Shown here in pieces: positions 13,501 through 28,500 of a DNA stretch of 64,000 nucleotides (within the stretch, counting starts at the first letter, position 1; every line of letters starts with the position of its first letter). Below the pieces are notes generated by a model. It saw only the letters and a program-made list of their open reading frames with translations. It was not told the origin of the DNA and did not search any database. This stretch comes from Ophiura sarsii (taxonomy: Eukaryota > Echinodermata > Ophiuroidea > Amphilepidida > Ophiuridae), in contig CM069442.1 in NCBI GenBank assembly GCA_035610835.1, positions 60,553,950 to 60,617,949 on the forward strand, in the 5' to 3' direction. A program made the translations under genes and the position numbers.

Positions 13501-16500
13501 TCGGAATGGATTTTTTTAGAGGGTGGTAACCCTGGTGGTAACAACCCCCTCTCCGGAGTAACCCTTTCTATTCATTGCAAACTGTAAAGTGGCACAACGT
13601 CGACTTTAGGTAGCTTTAGTTAATTGGCCATATCTCAAGATTGACAAAACCAAATCAGATTAAATAAACGGCATATGAAAGCTAACCGTTATGGCTATCA
13701 ATATGTATACAATTGTTACACCAAATTATATAAGGTCACGGTCAATAAGCTGGGTAAACACGTGCACGGTTTTTTTTGAGACACCCTGTACATTAACTTG
13801 CCTTATTATTATCTTTGTCTGTCCAAAATATCTTGTTCTGCGCAAAGTGATAGTCTATATCAGTCGGTGATATATTACTGATTATTGCCTGTATACTGTA
13901 GCCGTTGACATCAGAGCGAACAATCTGGTTCCCAAATGCATACATGAGGTACGGAACATCATTTGCTGTAAACAAGAATACATACTACATGATATAGTGT
14001 GGAAGCAAAGCGTGCATAGCTTTTGACTGTTTTTTCCCACTCCTATGTATTTTTTGAATTTTAAGTTTCTCTATAATTTAGTTCAGAATCCCTTGAACAG
14101 TGAACACTATAAATGTGCAGTCGCATACTGTGTCTCATTGTATTTCATATGCATAATGTGTTGGCTTCAAGTATGCGTGTGTTTGTAAAGCTGCCCTCAT
14201 ACAGTGCCAAGGTATTGAGAGTGAACACTTTTAGGTTAGGCCAACCTGTGGGTCTATTACTTCCACTTGATTTTACAGATAGACAAAACTGAAGATTGAT
14301 TGTGTCCACCTTGATGTTTCATACACCCCTCATAATAAATTGAGATTGTTGAATTGAATCTTTAACCCTAACTCTACCCCCACTTTTTTTCAGAATTTTT
14401 TCTTCAACGAGGAAAATCGACCAAAATATCCCCCCAATCCCCCGGGATTTGATCCAGGGACCTCTCGCACCAGAGGCGAGGAATTCCACACTACACCACG
14501 GCTGTCAAGGTTAGTTTGCGCAGTGTATTGCACAAACTATATGGGCTGGGTCCATTTTTTCATCCAAAAACTTCCACGCCGGGTGGTACCAACGTGCCCA
14601 GTCGTGTATTGTGGTATATGGTAGGGTTAGGGTTATGACAGATTTACCTATATATATAAACAGTGCACATTTGGTTTCCTCATATGGACCTAGCAGGAGA
14701 TTGATAGCGTCCACTTGGTTCCTTCATGTAGAGTGTCTCTTTCTGAATAAACCTACCTATACGGACAGCACCTACCTGTACTTAATTCTAATTCGACAGT
14801 GTCTACGTGGTGCTTTCATGTAGACCTACCTGTATACTGAATCTTACGGATAGACAAAACCGCAGATTGACGGAGAGCACTTTGATACGGACCTCATTGT
14901 CGATCGAGAGTGTCCACTTGCATCCTTCACATAGACCTAACTGTAAATCAACGATATCCACATGGTTCTCTCATATAGACCTACCTGAAGATCGACAGTG
15001 TCCACTAGGTTCTTTGACATAGCCATCAGCGCAAGAACATGTGAAGGATCCTTGTGAATTCTCACACAGCTGTTCACAATTGCCCCATGCTGCACACTCA
15101 TCAAAATCTAATAAAAGGGGGAAAGGTTTGCTAAATAACTGATTTGATATGGCATCAAGATATCATTTTTAATATCTTGAAATACATGTAACATTTCCCT
15201 TCAAAATAACAGTTCCATAAACTACCTCATGAAATGTAATTTTTCATTAGAGCAAAAACAGAGTGATTTTTTCATCCACAATGCAAAGGTCATAGATTTG
15301 ATTAATTCATTAACACTGTATAAACCAGATATGTGATGTGATCAAGCGAAATGAGTCATATGTCGGCAGTTTTGAATTTTGATATTTGTCCACCATTCAA
15401 AGGCAGGTGAAGAATGCTACAGTATGGTCCAAACCCCACTAAAATCGAACTTCTAGTTTTAAAATTACGAACAGTTTACCAACTGACAAAACAAAATAAA
15501 ATATAAGAATTTGTCACTTCTTTTTACCTGTAACTAAAAATCAATATTCCCAACATACGACTCATTCCGCTTGATCGCGTCGCATATGTGGATTTAATCA
15601 ACATTTGTTTATCTTCAAGGTAAGTGAAAACGGGTGGAAAATAATACTTACCAACACAGGTTCGATTGTCACTCCCGATGACAAAGCCCGAGTTGCATAC
15701 ACATTTGCCCCCAAATGGTGCAGCACGGCATTGCTGTTCACAGCCCAGAAGATGACAGTTTGCAGTATCTGTAATAAAATTATATACATCGATATGATTA
15801 AAATCCTCTTGCTTTATACAAATTAGAAATCTGAAAAAAGTTTTTGTCAGTAACCATTACTTGGCTAACTTATCCTTGTACGCTCAAGGTTATGATTTCA
15901 GCTCTAGGGACACTTTGTTTACAGTGGAAATATTGGCCATGTTCACTTGTACACGGTCCATGTACCAGTGTTGTTGTCAAACAGACACTTCTTTGAATAC
16001 CCTATCAAAAATGAACAATCCTCATACAATTTATACCACATGAATTCAATGGTAGGGTAATTCTAATCTTAGCCAGATATACCACAGACAAGGCATGCAA
16101 GGGGCAGGAGCTGATGACAGATATGTCTGGCCATACAGAGACAGCTAGTGTTTACATTATGACAGCTACACACTTAAAAATAGGTAGTTAAAAATGACTC
16201 CTTGTCAAGGTTCAACTATGCACCAACTGAAAAAGGGTTAAATATGACACTTTTCCAGTTAAGTGTGTATTTATTATGGGTTGTAAGTTAATACCAGCCT
16301 GTTTTTATGGAGGTACCAGTCTGTTGGTATTAAAATCATAACAACTTGGTGAGTCCTCATTAATCAAGTTTGACACAGTGTGACTATTGGCCATGTAGGC
16401 ATACAAGTAAAATGTTCCATTCGTGCCCTCACAGGCACTCATGGAACAACTTTTACATGTTTTATTATTAAGATATTACTTTCATTCATCCTCAATCCTA

Positions 16501-19500
16501 GATGTAGAATATGGAATAAAGCTACTAGAGAACAAGTGAGTCAACAGAGGAACAACTAGCCTCATACAGAGCACAAATCAAACCTGAGTGGCAAGCATGG
16601 GAGCCTCAGTTTCTTAATACTATGCCCATGTCAGTTGCACTATGAACAGGGCCAGATTTACGTGCCTAAACGTGGAGGCTTCTTACTCACGGGAACCATG
16701 TTCTCTCAAGTGGCTAAAGAGCGAGAATACCAGTGGTGTACCCAGGATGTGGAAGTAGGGTTCCCGAAAATTGCCAATTTGATAACAAAAAGATGGTAAC
16801 TAAACTGACGAAATAGGCGCTTAGCGCGCGAAAAATTACTATTTTACACTAATTTGGCCATATTGAAGTACAGTTTGGCTTTTAACAAGCTTTTAAAATT
16901 ATTATTTTGGGGCAAAATGCCCGTAGTGCGAGAAATTTTACTGCGCTTTCCTAATTTGACCAGTGTTACTTTATGTTTATCTTATTTTTTTCTGAATTTT
17001 GGGGCCCTGGTCCTGGGCCCATCTGGCCCAATGGTAAGTCCGGCCCAGACTATGAAATTGTTTTATGAGCCTGTATATGACCTGTCATGATTGTGCTTAT
17101 TAAGCAAGGCCTTCAACATGGATTTGTTGTAGTATTCCATGATGCACAAGGGCATTAACTATATTCTGATCCTGGAGAGACTATAAATCATATATCAACT
17201 TACTACATGCTGGCTCCTCGTCTTTCCTGTTTGGGCAGTCTGATCTGTCATCACATAGCTGATTCTCAGAGACACATTGGTGATCTGAGTCTGCACAGGC
17301 CCACTGCTGGGGTCCGCAGGTAAAGGTAGCATCTATGTAAGACAAACAGAACACAGTTTACAGAATAGCCATGGAGCAATTGATAATTTAACCGAAGCTG
17401 ATATATTTCAAATGTAAGATGGTTAGCCTATTATCAGTGAAACCATAATTGCAGCATTTTAGAGATATATTAGTTTATATGAAATGGTTTCAACTCCCTC
17501 CCTCCCCATTTGCTCCCTCTCCAATAATATTTGTTTGTCCATCCCCAATAAGGCAACAAAAAATACACCTTTTGTACGGGCCCAACCGACCCATTTTTGG
17601 TGGGTTTTTCAAGGGAGTGGGTTTTTCAAGGGAAAAAACTCTGAATAACTGACCCAACCTGTGAGGTCTGTTTTTTTTCATTGCCTAATCCCCTTTTTTT
17701 TGAGAAGTTAATCAAAGTGAAACCCTTGGTCTCCTCCAACATACAATGCGTTGTTCTAATTTGTGCCAGCTAGGTCTTTTGAATACTGTTTGTTTCTCAA
17801 TATAAAGCAGTGGTAAGCAATCCTACATCTCCTGCTGTCATGCTACAACCGTTGCTAGATTACCACTTACTACATCCTTGTTCATCTAACCCATCTCCTC
17901 CACCATGACAGTCTACCATACCATCACACACCCATGATGAATCTATACATTGTCCATCGGTACAGGTAAACTGGTAACCAGCGCAAGTAGGATAATCTAA
18001 ACAGAAATGGAAATCAAACAATGTGATTACAATACATAGGGAATTACCACTACACATTTTAATAGGGTTGGTAAAAAGTACATTTCAGCAAAGAGTCCAC
18101 TAAACTCATGTATCCATGTAACAAAAGGTTCTCGTTCTCATAGTATTCGTTGTTCAGATCAATTGAATGCACGATCTTCAATACAAGTGCTACTGTTCAA
18201 AGAATGACCTAATACAGTTGGAAGGTTATTTTAATTTTAAAATGAGTATCCATCAACATGTTTATTGATAACATATTTTGATATGTGGTGTTAGTCTTTT
18301 TTAATTCTGAAACAGACTTTTGTTCTCGTAAATATGGCCCACACATGATGACCTCTATAATTGTAGTCAAAACATTTTCAAAACCAATCAATTTTTTGGA
18401 ATCATACATGTACAGTATGTAACCTATGCATGTGGATCACGTATACACCATTTATTGCACATTTGCATTATTAAAGAATAAGGATGTGTGGATATTGAGT
18501 TTACAATATTAATGTACCATGAAATCATACTTAATTAGCCTAATTATTGAGCATAGTTATACCTCACTATGTAAAAACTTGTTTGTTTTTTATCCAGAGA
18601 TAAATTTCACTATGGATTTTGCGCAAAAATGCTTATAGTTCACTCACCGCAGTCGAGTTCATCTGACCCATCTGAGCAATCATTCATTCTATTACACCGC
18701 AGTGTAAAGTGAAAACATTCACCATTATTGCATTGTAATTGTGGATAAGGACACGCTGGATGAATACCTATAAACAAAATATGAATATGTACAGCAATTT
18801 ATTACATTAGCGAGTCCATGAGCATTTTACAGTCTATTTTTCAGACTCCAGACTTTTAGGGGTGGCGGTTATCCTTGCAACATATCATAAGATACAGTAC
18901 CACATTTTGAAGAGTTCACTCATCACTTTGAAGAGATAGTATAGGAGGCTAGGTTAGGATGAATAAAGTTTGAAAAGAGGTCTGAAACTTGGAAGGAAAG
19001 GAGGAATGGGAAGGAAAGGGTAACAAGGAAGTGGAAGAAAAAGGAATGATGGTAGAGGGTGTAGGAAGCCTTTCATCAAGGCGTTGTTGGTTGTGCTGGT
19101 GTGTGTGAGAGCGTCCTCTATAAAAATAGTCTAATACAACGCATTTCCACAAAATATCTCTGAAATGGAGAATAGAAGGGCAGTCTTCTACACTCATGAT
19201 CCAGGCTTACCTGTACAATTTGACTCATCTGTGAGATCGCTACAATGGGGTATCTTATCACAAAGCTGGGTTTGAGGAATGCACTGTCCGCTGCCACACA
19301 AATATTCTGAAGAAGAACATGCAGGATGGTCTGAAAAAACAAAAATTATGTTAAGCTAATTTGGGTTAATTTTCATTAAATATTAAATATTAAATTCAGG
19401 CCAGTTTGTCCGAGTCTATATATTAAATATTAAATAGTGTGATATTGATAACAAAATTACTATATCAGTGCTGCGCTGTAGTATCATGCATTCCCAAGAG

Positions 19501-22500
19501 CCTATATATTAAATATTAAATAGTATGATATTGATAATAAAAAAACAAAAAAAACAATCAGTGCTGGGCTGTAGTATGCATTCCCAAGGCAGTGTGCCGA
19601 GTCTTTTTTGACTCACAGAATAAGTTATAAGGTGAGCTCTGGTGAGTTTAAACTTGTTGTTTTTATGAAAATGCATTTTTAGTTTAATGGAATTTATGTT
19701 CGAGTTGATATAAAACAAATACGAGCTGTCTTGAAATATAATCACTCCATGAAAGATGTATGTTCTATTCTATCCACAATACCACCTTTTGATATTGAAC
19801 AACCCACCTGTTGTATATGATTATAAAGACATCAAAAAAAGTAACTCGGCTGTTGTAAAAGCACCTATAATTTTAAAATTGTTACTCATATTCTAAAAAT
19901 GAAAATACCAGGAGACTTACAATTTAATTACGGTGATTTTGACAGCTTGTTTGTTAAAATCGATAACGTATTGTTGTCGCGGTATGTGCTTACAGATGAA
20001 CAGTGCCATTTCCATTGTTGCATTAACTCCTATTGATCTCTCTGATTCAGCGTGAAGATAATTGAGGGAATTTTGATAGTTTGTCCATGGTGATGACCTG
20101 TCCTGTCTGTCTTTTCGGACCTTCTGAGCATTTGGAGTTTTAAATTCATCCTTTTTAATTGTAAAGAAGTACGCCTGTCATCCCCATTAAATATGTCCCG
20201 GATTATGCTAATCAAGTGTACAGCACAACAAGAACAGCTAATCAAAATTCCCGCTATTATCTTCACGCTGAATCAGAAAGTTCAATAGGAGTTAATGCAA
20301 CAATGGAAATGGCACTTTTTATCTGTAAGCACATACCGCGACAACAATACTTTATCGATTTTAACAAAAAAGGTGTCAAAATCACCGTAATTAAATTGTC
20401 CGTCTCCTGGTGTTCTCATTTTTAGAATATGAGTAACAATTTTAAAATTATAGGTGCTTTTACAACAGCCGAGTTACTTTTTTTGATGTCTTTATTTCAA
20501 ACATCACATTCGTAGACATAGAGCTTTTAGGTACATATGGACATCTTTTTAATCACCACATCAAGATTCATTTAGAAATATTACTATTTATATGAAAACA
20601 TAATATATTGCTAATTGCACAGGAGAACGTCATTGTAATAAAGTTGTTATATTGGTTTTGCGCAGCAAACCAATATACTGTTATCCTCATTTTCTTTATA
20701 TTAGTCGAGAAACGACTAATATACTGTATTCTACCTGTTTCTTTCTTCTTATATTAGTCGAGAAACGACTAATATACTGTATTATATTAGTCGAGAAACG
20801 ACTTATCTCTAGTTATATTAGTCGAGAAACGACTAATATACTGTATTCGTCCTGTTTCTTCTTCTCCTGTCATGGGACCTATAGCTCCGTAACCATTGAC
20901 CCGATTTTGACCATATTTGGTCATAAGAACCCTTGTATGCACCACTACTCAGGTTGTAAAGCATAATGGGTCAAAGGTCACACAGGGGTCACTAGGGGTC
21001 AAAACGTGATTTTCACCTTAAAACGCATTTGCAATTTAGTGAAATGACCTAGGATCGTCAAAATTGGTCCACATATTCCTTTTAACCGTACGCATGTACA
21101 AAAGAACGGTTTTTAAAATTAAAAATCATTTGGGGTCACTAGGGGTCAAAATGTAAATTTTACTCCATTCACTCAAAACCCTACTTGTCCGAGGGAAAAT
21201 GACTGATGATACTCAGAATTAGTCAAAAGATTCCTTTGATCAATGTTCATATAGGGTCCTTCCACACTAAAAGTGACATGTCAAACGAGGTCACTAGAGG
21301 TCATTGAACTTTACAGGGGAAAAATATAAGGCATGCTTCGATTTCGACCGGGTTTCTTTTATTTTGTGGGCATTGATAAGACAAGAACAAAAGTCAATCA
21401 TACCGTTAAGATCAAAGGTCAATAAAAGGTCACTAGGGGTCAAAATGTACATTTTTACTCCTCGCACTCAAAATACTACTTGTCCAAGAGATAATGACCT
21501 ATGATTGTCAGAATTGGTCAAAAGATTCCTGTTATCCATGTCCATATAGGGTCCTTCTCCACAAAAAGTGACATGTCACACGAGGTCACTAGAGGTCATT
21601 GAACTATACAGGTGAAAATCTTAAGACATGCTCCGATTTTAACAAGACTACTTTTTTCTTGTGCGCATTGATCAGCCAAGCAAAAAAGTTAATTACAAGT
21701 TTTGGGTCAGAGGTCAAGAAAAGGTCTTCTTTATATTAGTCGAGAAACGACTAATATACTGTATTCGTCCTGTTTCCTTCTTCTTCTTCCGTCATGGGAC
21801 CTATAGCTCCGTGACCATTGACCCGATTTTGACCATATTTGGTCACAAGTACCCTTATGTGCACCACTACTCAGGTTTTAAAGCACAAGAGGTCAAAGGT
21901 CACACAGGGGTCAAATGCGATTTTCACTTAAAACGTCCTTGCTACTTAGCGAAATGACACAGGATGCTGAGAATTGGTCAACATGTTCCTTTGGACAGTA
22001 CGCATGTATAATAGTTTGGTTTTTAAAATCGAAAAATATTTGGCGTCAGTAGGGGTCAAAATGTAAATTGTCACTCCAATCACTTAAAATGCTACTTGTC
22101 CGAGAGGAAATGACTAATGATTGTCAGAATTAGTCAAAAGATTCCTCTCATCCATGTTCATATAGGGTCCTTCTCCACTAAAAGTGACATGTCACACGGG
22201 GTCACTAGAGGTCATTGAACTATACAGGTGAAAATCTTAAGACATGCTCCGATTTTGACGTGACTACTTTTTCTTTGTGCGCATTGATCAGCCAAGCAAA
22301 AAAGTCAATTACAAGTTTTGGGTCAGAGGTCAAGAAAAGGTCTTCTTTATATTAGTCGAGAAACGACTAATATACTGTATTCGTCCTGTTTCCTTCTTCT
22401 TCCGTCATGGGACCTATAGCTCCGTGACCATTGACCCGATTTTGACCATATTTGGTCACAAGTACCCTTATGTGCACCACTACTCAGGTTTTAAAGCACA

Positions 22501-25500
22501 AGAGGTCAAAGGTCACACAGGGGTCAAACGCGATTTTCACTTAAAACGTCCTTGCTACTTAGCGAAATGACACAGGATGCTGAGAATTGGTCAACATGTT
22601 TCTTTGGACAGTACGCATGTATAATAGTTTGGTTTTTAAAATCGAAAAATATTTGGCGTCAGTAGGGGTCAAAATGTAAATTGTCACTCCAATCACTTAA
22701 AATGCTACTTGTCCGAGAGGAAATGACTAATGATTGTCAGAATTAGTCAAAAGATTCCTCTCATCCATGTTCATATAGGGTCCTTCTCCACTAAAAGTGA
22801 CATGTCACACGGGGTCACTAGAGGTCATTGAACTATACAGGTGAAAATCTTAAGACATGCTCCGATTTTGACGTGACTACTTTTTCTTTGTGCGCATTGA
22901 TCAGCCAAGCAAAAAAGTCAATTACAAGTTTTGGGTCAGAGGTCAAGAAAAGGTCTTCTTTATATTAGTCGAGAAACGACTAATATACTGTATTCGTCCT
23001 GTTTCCTTCTTCTTCTTCCGTCATGGGACCTATAGCTCCGTGACCATTGACCCGATTTTGACCATATTTGGTCACAAGTACCCTTATGTGCACCACTACT
23101 CAGGTTTTAAAGCACAAGAGGTCAAAGGTCACACAGGGGTCAAACGCGATTTTCACTTAAAACGTCCTTGCTACTTAGCGAAATGACACAGGATGCTGAG
23201 AATTGGTCAACATGTTTCTTTGGACAGTACGCATGTATAATAGTTTGGTTTTTAAAATCGAAAAATATTTGGCGTCAGTAGGGGTCAAAATGTAAATTGT
23301 CACTCCAATCACTTAAAATGCTACTTGTCCGAGAGGAAATGACTAATGATTGTCAGAATTAGTCAAAAGATTCCTCTCATCCATGTTCATATAGGGTCCT
23401 TCTCCACTAAAAGTGACATGTCACACGGGGTCACTAGAGGTCATTGAACTATACAGGTGAAAATCTTAAGACATGCTCCGATTTTGACGTGACTACTTTT
23501 TCTTTGTGCGCATTGATCAGCCAAGCAAAAAAGTCAATTACAAGTTTTGGGTCAGAGGTCAAGAAAAGGTCTTCTTTATATTAGTCGAGAAACGACTAAT
23601 ATACTGTATTCGTCCTGTTTCCTTCTTCTTCTTCCGTCATGGGACCTATAGCTCCGTGACCATTGACCCGATTTTGACCATATTTGGTCACAAGTACCCT
23701 TATGTGCACCACTACTCAGGTTTTAAAGCACAAGAGGTCAAAGGTCACACAGGGGTCAAACGCGATTTTCACTTAAAACGTCCTTGCTACTTAGCGAAAT
23801 GACACAGGATGCTGAGAATTGGTCAACATGTTTCTTTGGACAGTACGCATGTATAATAGTTTGGTTTTTAAAATCGAAAAATATTTGGCGTCAGTAGGGG
23901 TCAAAATGTAAATTGTCACTCCAATCACTTAAAATGCTACTTGTCCGAGAGGAAATGACTAATGATTGTCAGAATTAGTCAAAAGATTCCTCTCATCCAT
24001 GTTCATATAGGGTCCTTCTCCACTAAAAGTGACATGTCACACGGGGTCACTAGAGGTCATTGAACTATACAGGTGAAAATCTTAAGACATGCTCCGATTT
24101 TGACGTGACTACTTTTTCTTTGTGCGCATTGATCAGCCAAGCAAAAAAGTCAATTACAAGTTTTGGGTCAGAGGTCAAGAAAAGATCACTAGGGGTCAAA
24201 ATGTAAGCACTGGCATGTCGTGTTGATATCCGTATAATGTCATATACGGCATTCCATCAACAAATGTGTAATAGAAGTACGAATTAATGCAAAAAAATTA
24301 ATATCACAAAGCGGAAATGGAGATAGATTTCCATTCAAACATCTTCGGACTCAGTACTACAAAAGACATAAATAGTGACAGAATCAGCAAATCATATAAA
24401 GGATTAACAAATTATTTGAGAAAAAGGGGATGCACATATAATCTTTTCTTATCATAAAAACGTGCCAAACTATGGCACGCCCCAGAGGACAAAAACGTGT
24501 TGAGACTAATATATATTTCTTTCTTTCTCCTATCATAAGACCTATAGCTCCGTAACCATTGAGCCGATTTTGACCATATTTAGTCATAAGTACCCTTATG
24601 TGCACCACTACTCAGGTTGTAAAGCATAAGGGGTCAAAGGTCACACAAGGGTAACTAGGGGTCAAAACGTGATTTTCACTTAAAACGCATTTGCAATTTA
24701 GTGAAATGACCTAGGATCGTGAGAATTGGCCAACATATTCCTTTTGACCGTACGCATATATCATAGTTAGGTTTTTTAAATCGAAAAATGTTTGGGGTCA
24801 CTAGAGGTCAAAATGTAAATTTTAACTCATTCACTCAAAATGCTACTTGTCCGAGGGCAAATGACTGATGATACTCAGAATTGGTCAAAAGATTCCTTCG
24901 GTCCATGTTCATATAGGGTGCTTCTCCACCAAAAGTGACATTTCAAACTGGGTCACTAGGGGTCATTGAACTATACAGGTGAAAAACTGAAGACATGCTC
25001 TGATTTTGACCGGACTACTTTTTTCTTGTGCGCATTGATAAGCCGAGAAAAAAAGTCAATAATAAGTTTGGGGTCAAAGGTAAAAAAAAAGGTCATTAGG
25101 GTTCAAAATGTATTTTTTTAACTACTTCAGGGCTGAAATTTATGAAAACAATTATCAAATATAAAATATTATAAGGTTATTGCCCTTTCACAACATATAC
25201 TAAGGTCAAAGGTCAAAGCCCTCGACTAATATCCGTGATCTAAGATCACAATTATCTCTAGTTCTAACTGTTTCCTTCTTCTTCTTCTTCTTCCGTCATG
25301 GGGCCTATAGCTCCGTAACCATTGAGCCGATTTTGACCATATTTGGTCATAAGTACCCTTATGTGCACCACTACTCAGGTTGTAAAGCATAAGGGGTCAA
25401 AGGTCACACAAGGGTCAAAACGTGATTTTCACTTAAAACGCATTTGCAATTTATTGAAATGACCTAGGATCGTGAGAATTGGCCAACATATTCCTTTTGA

Positions 25501-28500
25501 CCGTACGCATATATAATAGTTCGGTTTTTTAAATCTAAAAATGTTTGGGGTTATTAGGGGTCAAAATGTAAATTTTACTCCATTCACTCAAAACCCTACT
25601 TGTCCGAGGGAAAATGACTGATGATACTCAGAATTAGTCAAAAGATTTCTTGGATCAATGTTCATATAGGGTGCTTCTACACTAAAAGTGACATGTCAAA
25701 CGGGGTCACTAGGGGTCATTGAACTTTACAGGGGGAAAATATAAGGCATGCTCCGATTTTGACCGGGTTTCTTTTATTTTGTGGGCATTGATGAGACAAG
25801 AACAAAAGTTAATCATACCGTTAAGGTCAAAGGTCAAGAAAAGGTCCCTAGGGGTCAAAATGTACATATTCACTCCTCGCACTCAAAATACTACTTGTCC
25901 GAGACGAAATGACCGATGATTGTAAGAATTTGTCAAAAGATTCCTCTTATTCATGTTCATATAGGGTGCTTCTCCATTAAAAGTGACATTTCAAACGGGG
26001 TCACTAGGGGTCATTGAACTATACTAGTGTAAAACTGAAGACATGCTCTGATTTTGACCGGACTACTTTTTTCTTGTGCGCATTGATAAGCCAAGAAAAA
26101 AGGTCAATTATAAGTTTGGGGTCAAAGGTCAAGAAAAGGTCATTAGGGTTCAAAATGTATTTTTTTAACTACTTCAGGGCTGATATTTATAAAAACAATT
26201 ATCAAATATATAGTACAATTAAAGGTTATTGCCCTTTGACAACATATAGCAAGGTCAAAGGTCAAAGCCCTCGACTAATATCCGTGATCTAAGATCACAA
26301 TTATCTCTAGTTTCTTTCTTTCTTTCTTTCTCCTGTCATAAGGCCTATAGCTCCGTAACCATTGAGCCGATTTTGACCATATTTGGTCATAAGTACCCTT
26401 ATGTGCACCACTACTCAGGTTGTAAAGCATAAGGGGTCAAAGGTCACACAAGGGTAACTAGGGGCCAAAACGTGATTTTCACTTAAAACGCATTTGCAAT
26501 TTATTGAAATGACCTAGGATCTTGAGAATTGGCCAACATATTCCTTTTGACCGTACGCATGTATAATAGTTCGGTTTTTTAAATCGAAAAATGTTTGGGG
26601 TTACTAGGGGTCAAAATGTAAATTTTACTCCATTCACTCAAAACCCTACTTGTCCGAGGGAAAATGACTGATGATACTCAGAATTGGTCAAAAGATTCCT
26701 TGGATCCATGTACATATAGGGTGCTTCTCCACTAAAAATGAAATGTCAAACGGGGTCACTAGGGGTCATTGAACTTTACAGGGGGAAAATATAAGGCATG
26801 CTCCGATTTTGACTGGGTTTCTTTTATTATGTGGGCATTGATGAGACAAGAACAGGTCCCTAGGGGTCAAAATGTACATTTTCACTCCGCGCACTCAAAA
26901 TACTACTTATCCGAGACGAAATGACCGATGATTGTCAGAATTTGTCAAAAGATTCCTCTTATCCATGTTCAAATAGGGTGCTTCTCCATTAAAAGTGACA
27001 TGTCAAACGGGGTCACTAGGGGTCATTGAACTATACAGGTGTAAAACTGAAGACATGCTCTGATTTTGACCGGACTACTTTTTTCTTGTGCGCATTGATA
27101 AGCCAAGAAAAAAAGTCAATTATAAGTTTGGGGTCAAAGGTCAAGAAAAGGTCATTAGGGTTCAAAATGTATTTTTTTAACTACTTCAGGGCTGAAATTT
27201 ATATAAACAATTATCACATATAGTACAACTTAAGGTTATTGCCCTTTGACAACATATAGCAAGGTCAAAGGTCAAAGCCCTCGACTAATATCCGTGATCT
27301 AAGATCACAATTATCTCTAGTTCTTTCTTTCTCCTGTCATAAGACCTATAGCTCCGTAACCATTGAGCCGATTTTGACCATATTTGGTCATAAGTACCCT
27401 TATGTGCACCACTACTCAGGTTGTAAAGCATAAGGGGTCAAAGGTCACACAAAAATAACTAGGGGTCAAAACGTGATTTTCACTTAAAACGCATTTGCAA
27501 TTTATTGAAATGACCTAGGATCGTCAGAATTGGCCAACATATTTCTTTTGACCGTACGCATATATAATAGTTCGGTTTTTTAAATCGAAAAATGTTTGGG
27601 GTCACTAGAGGGCAAAATGTAAATTTTACTCCATTCACTCAAAACCCTACTTGTCCGAGGGAAAATGACTGATGATACTCAGAATTAGTCAAAAGATTCC
27701 TTGGATCAATGTTCATATAGGGTGCTTCCACACTAAAAGTGACATGTCAAACGGGGTCACTAGGGGTCATTGAACTTTACAGGGGGAAAATATCAGGCAT
27801 GCTCCGATTTTGACCGGGTTTCTTTTATTTTGTGGGCATTGATGAGACAAGAACAAAAGTCAATCATACCGTTAAGGTCAAAGGTCAAAAAAAGGTCACT
27901 AGGGGCCAAAATGTACATTTTCACTCCTCGCACTCAAAATACTACTTGTCCGAGACGAAATGACCGATGATTGTCAGAATTTGTCAAAAGATTCCTCTTA
28001 TCCATGTTCATATAGGGTGCTTCTCCATTAAAAGTGACACGTCAAACGGGGTCACTAGGGGTCATTGAACTATACAGGTGTAAAACTGAAGACATGCTCT
28101 GATTTTGACCGGACTACTTTTTTCTTGTGCGCATTGATAAGCCAAGAAAAAAAGTCAATTATAAGTTTGGGGTCAAAGGTCAAGAAAAGGTCATTAGGAT
28201 TCAAAATGTATTTTTTTAACAACTTCAGGGCTGGAATTTATAAAAACAATTATCAAATATAGTACAACTTAAGGTTATTGCCCTTTTACAACATATAGCA
28301 AGGTCGAAGGTCAAAGCCCTAGACTAATATCCGTGATCTAAGATCACAATTATCTCTAGTTTCTTCTTCTTTCTTCTTCTTCCGCCATGGGACCTATAGC
28401 TCCGTAACCATTGAGCCGATTTTGACCATATTTGGTCATAAGTACCCTTATGTGCACCACTACTCAGGTTGTAAAGCATAAGGGGTCAAAGGTCACACAA

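Larger units (their letters stand above)
15108..19210. other. Introns among the EGF and LDLa exons
   Basis: 15108-15651, 15769-17203, 17333-17870, 17997-18647 and 18768-19210 are ordinary AT-rich intron. The stretch 17540-17710 (aggcaacaaaaaatacacc onward) is a dispersed repeat with weak relatives at 4555 and 6630. No exon-like sequence was found in them. Confidence 0.45.

Noticed and set aside
14436..14503. tRNA-Gln gene
   Set aside because: The boxes and anticodon arm are visible, but the acceptor stem does not pair properly and the block lies inside a repeated element with other copies, so it is a tRNA-derived repeat.
21661..23802. Four nearly identical frames of 97-98 codons in tandem
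   Set aside because: They are open only because the 614-bp DNA units are nearly identical; the frame runs across the hairpin and pyrimidine tract, has no domain, and is broken in the related 1-kb units.
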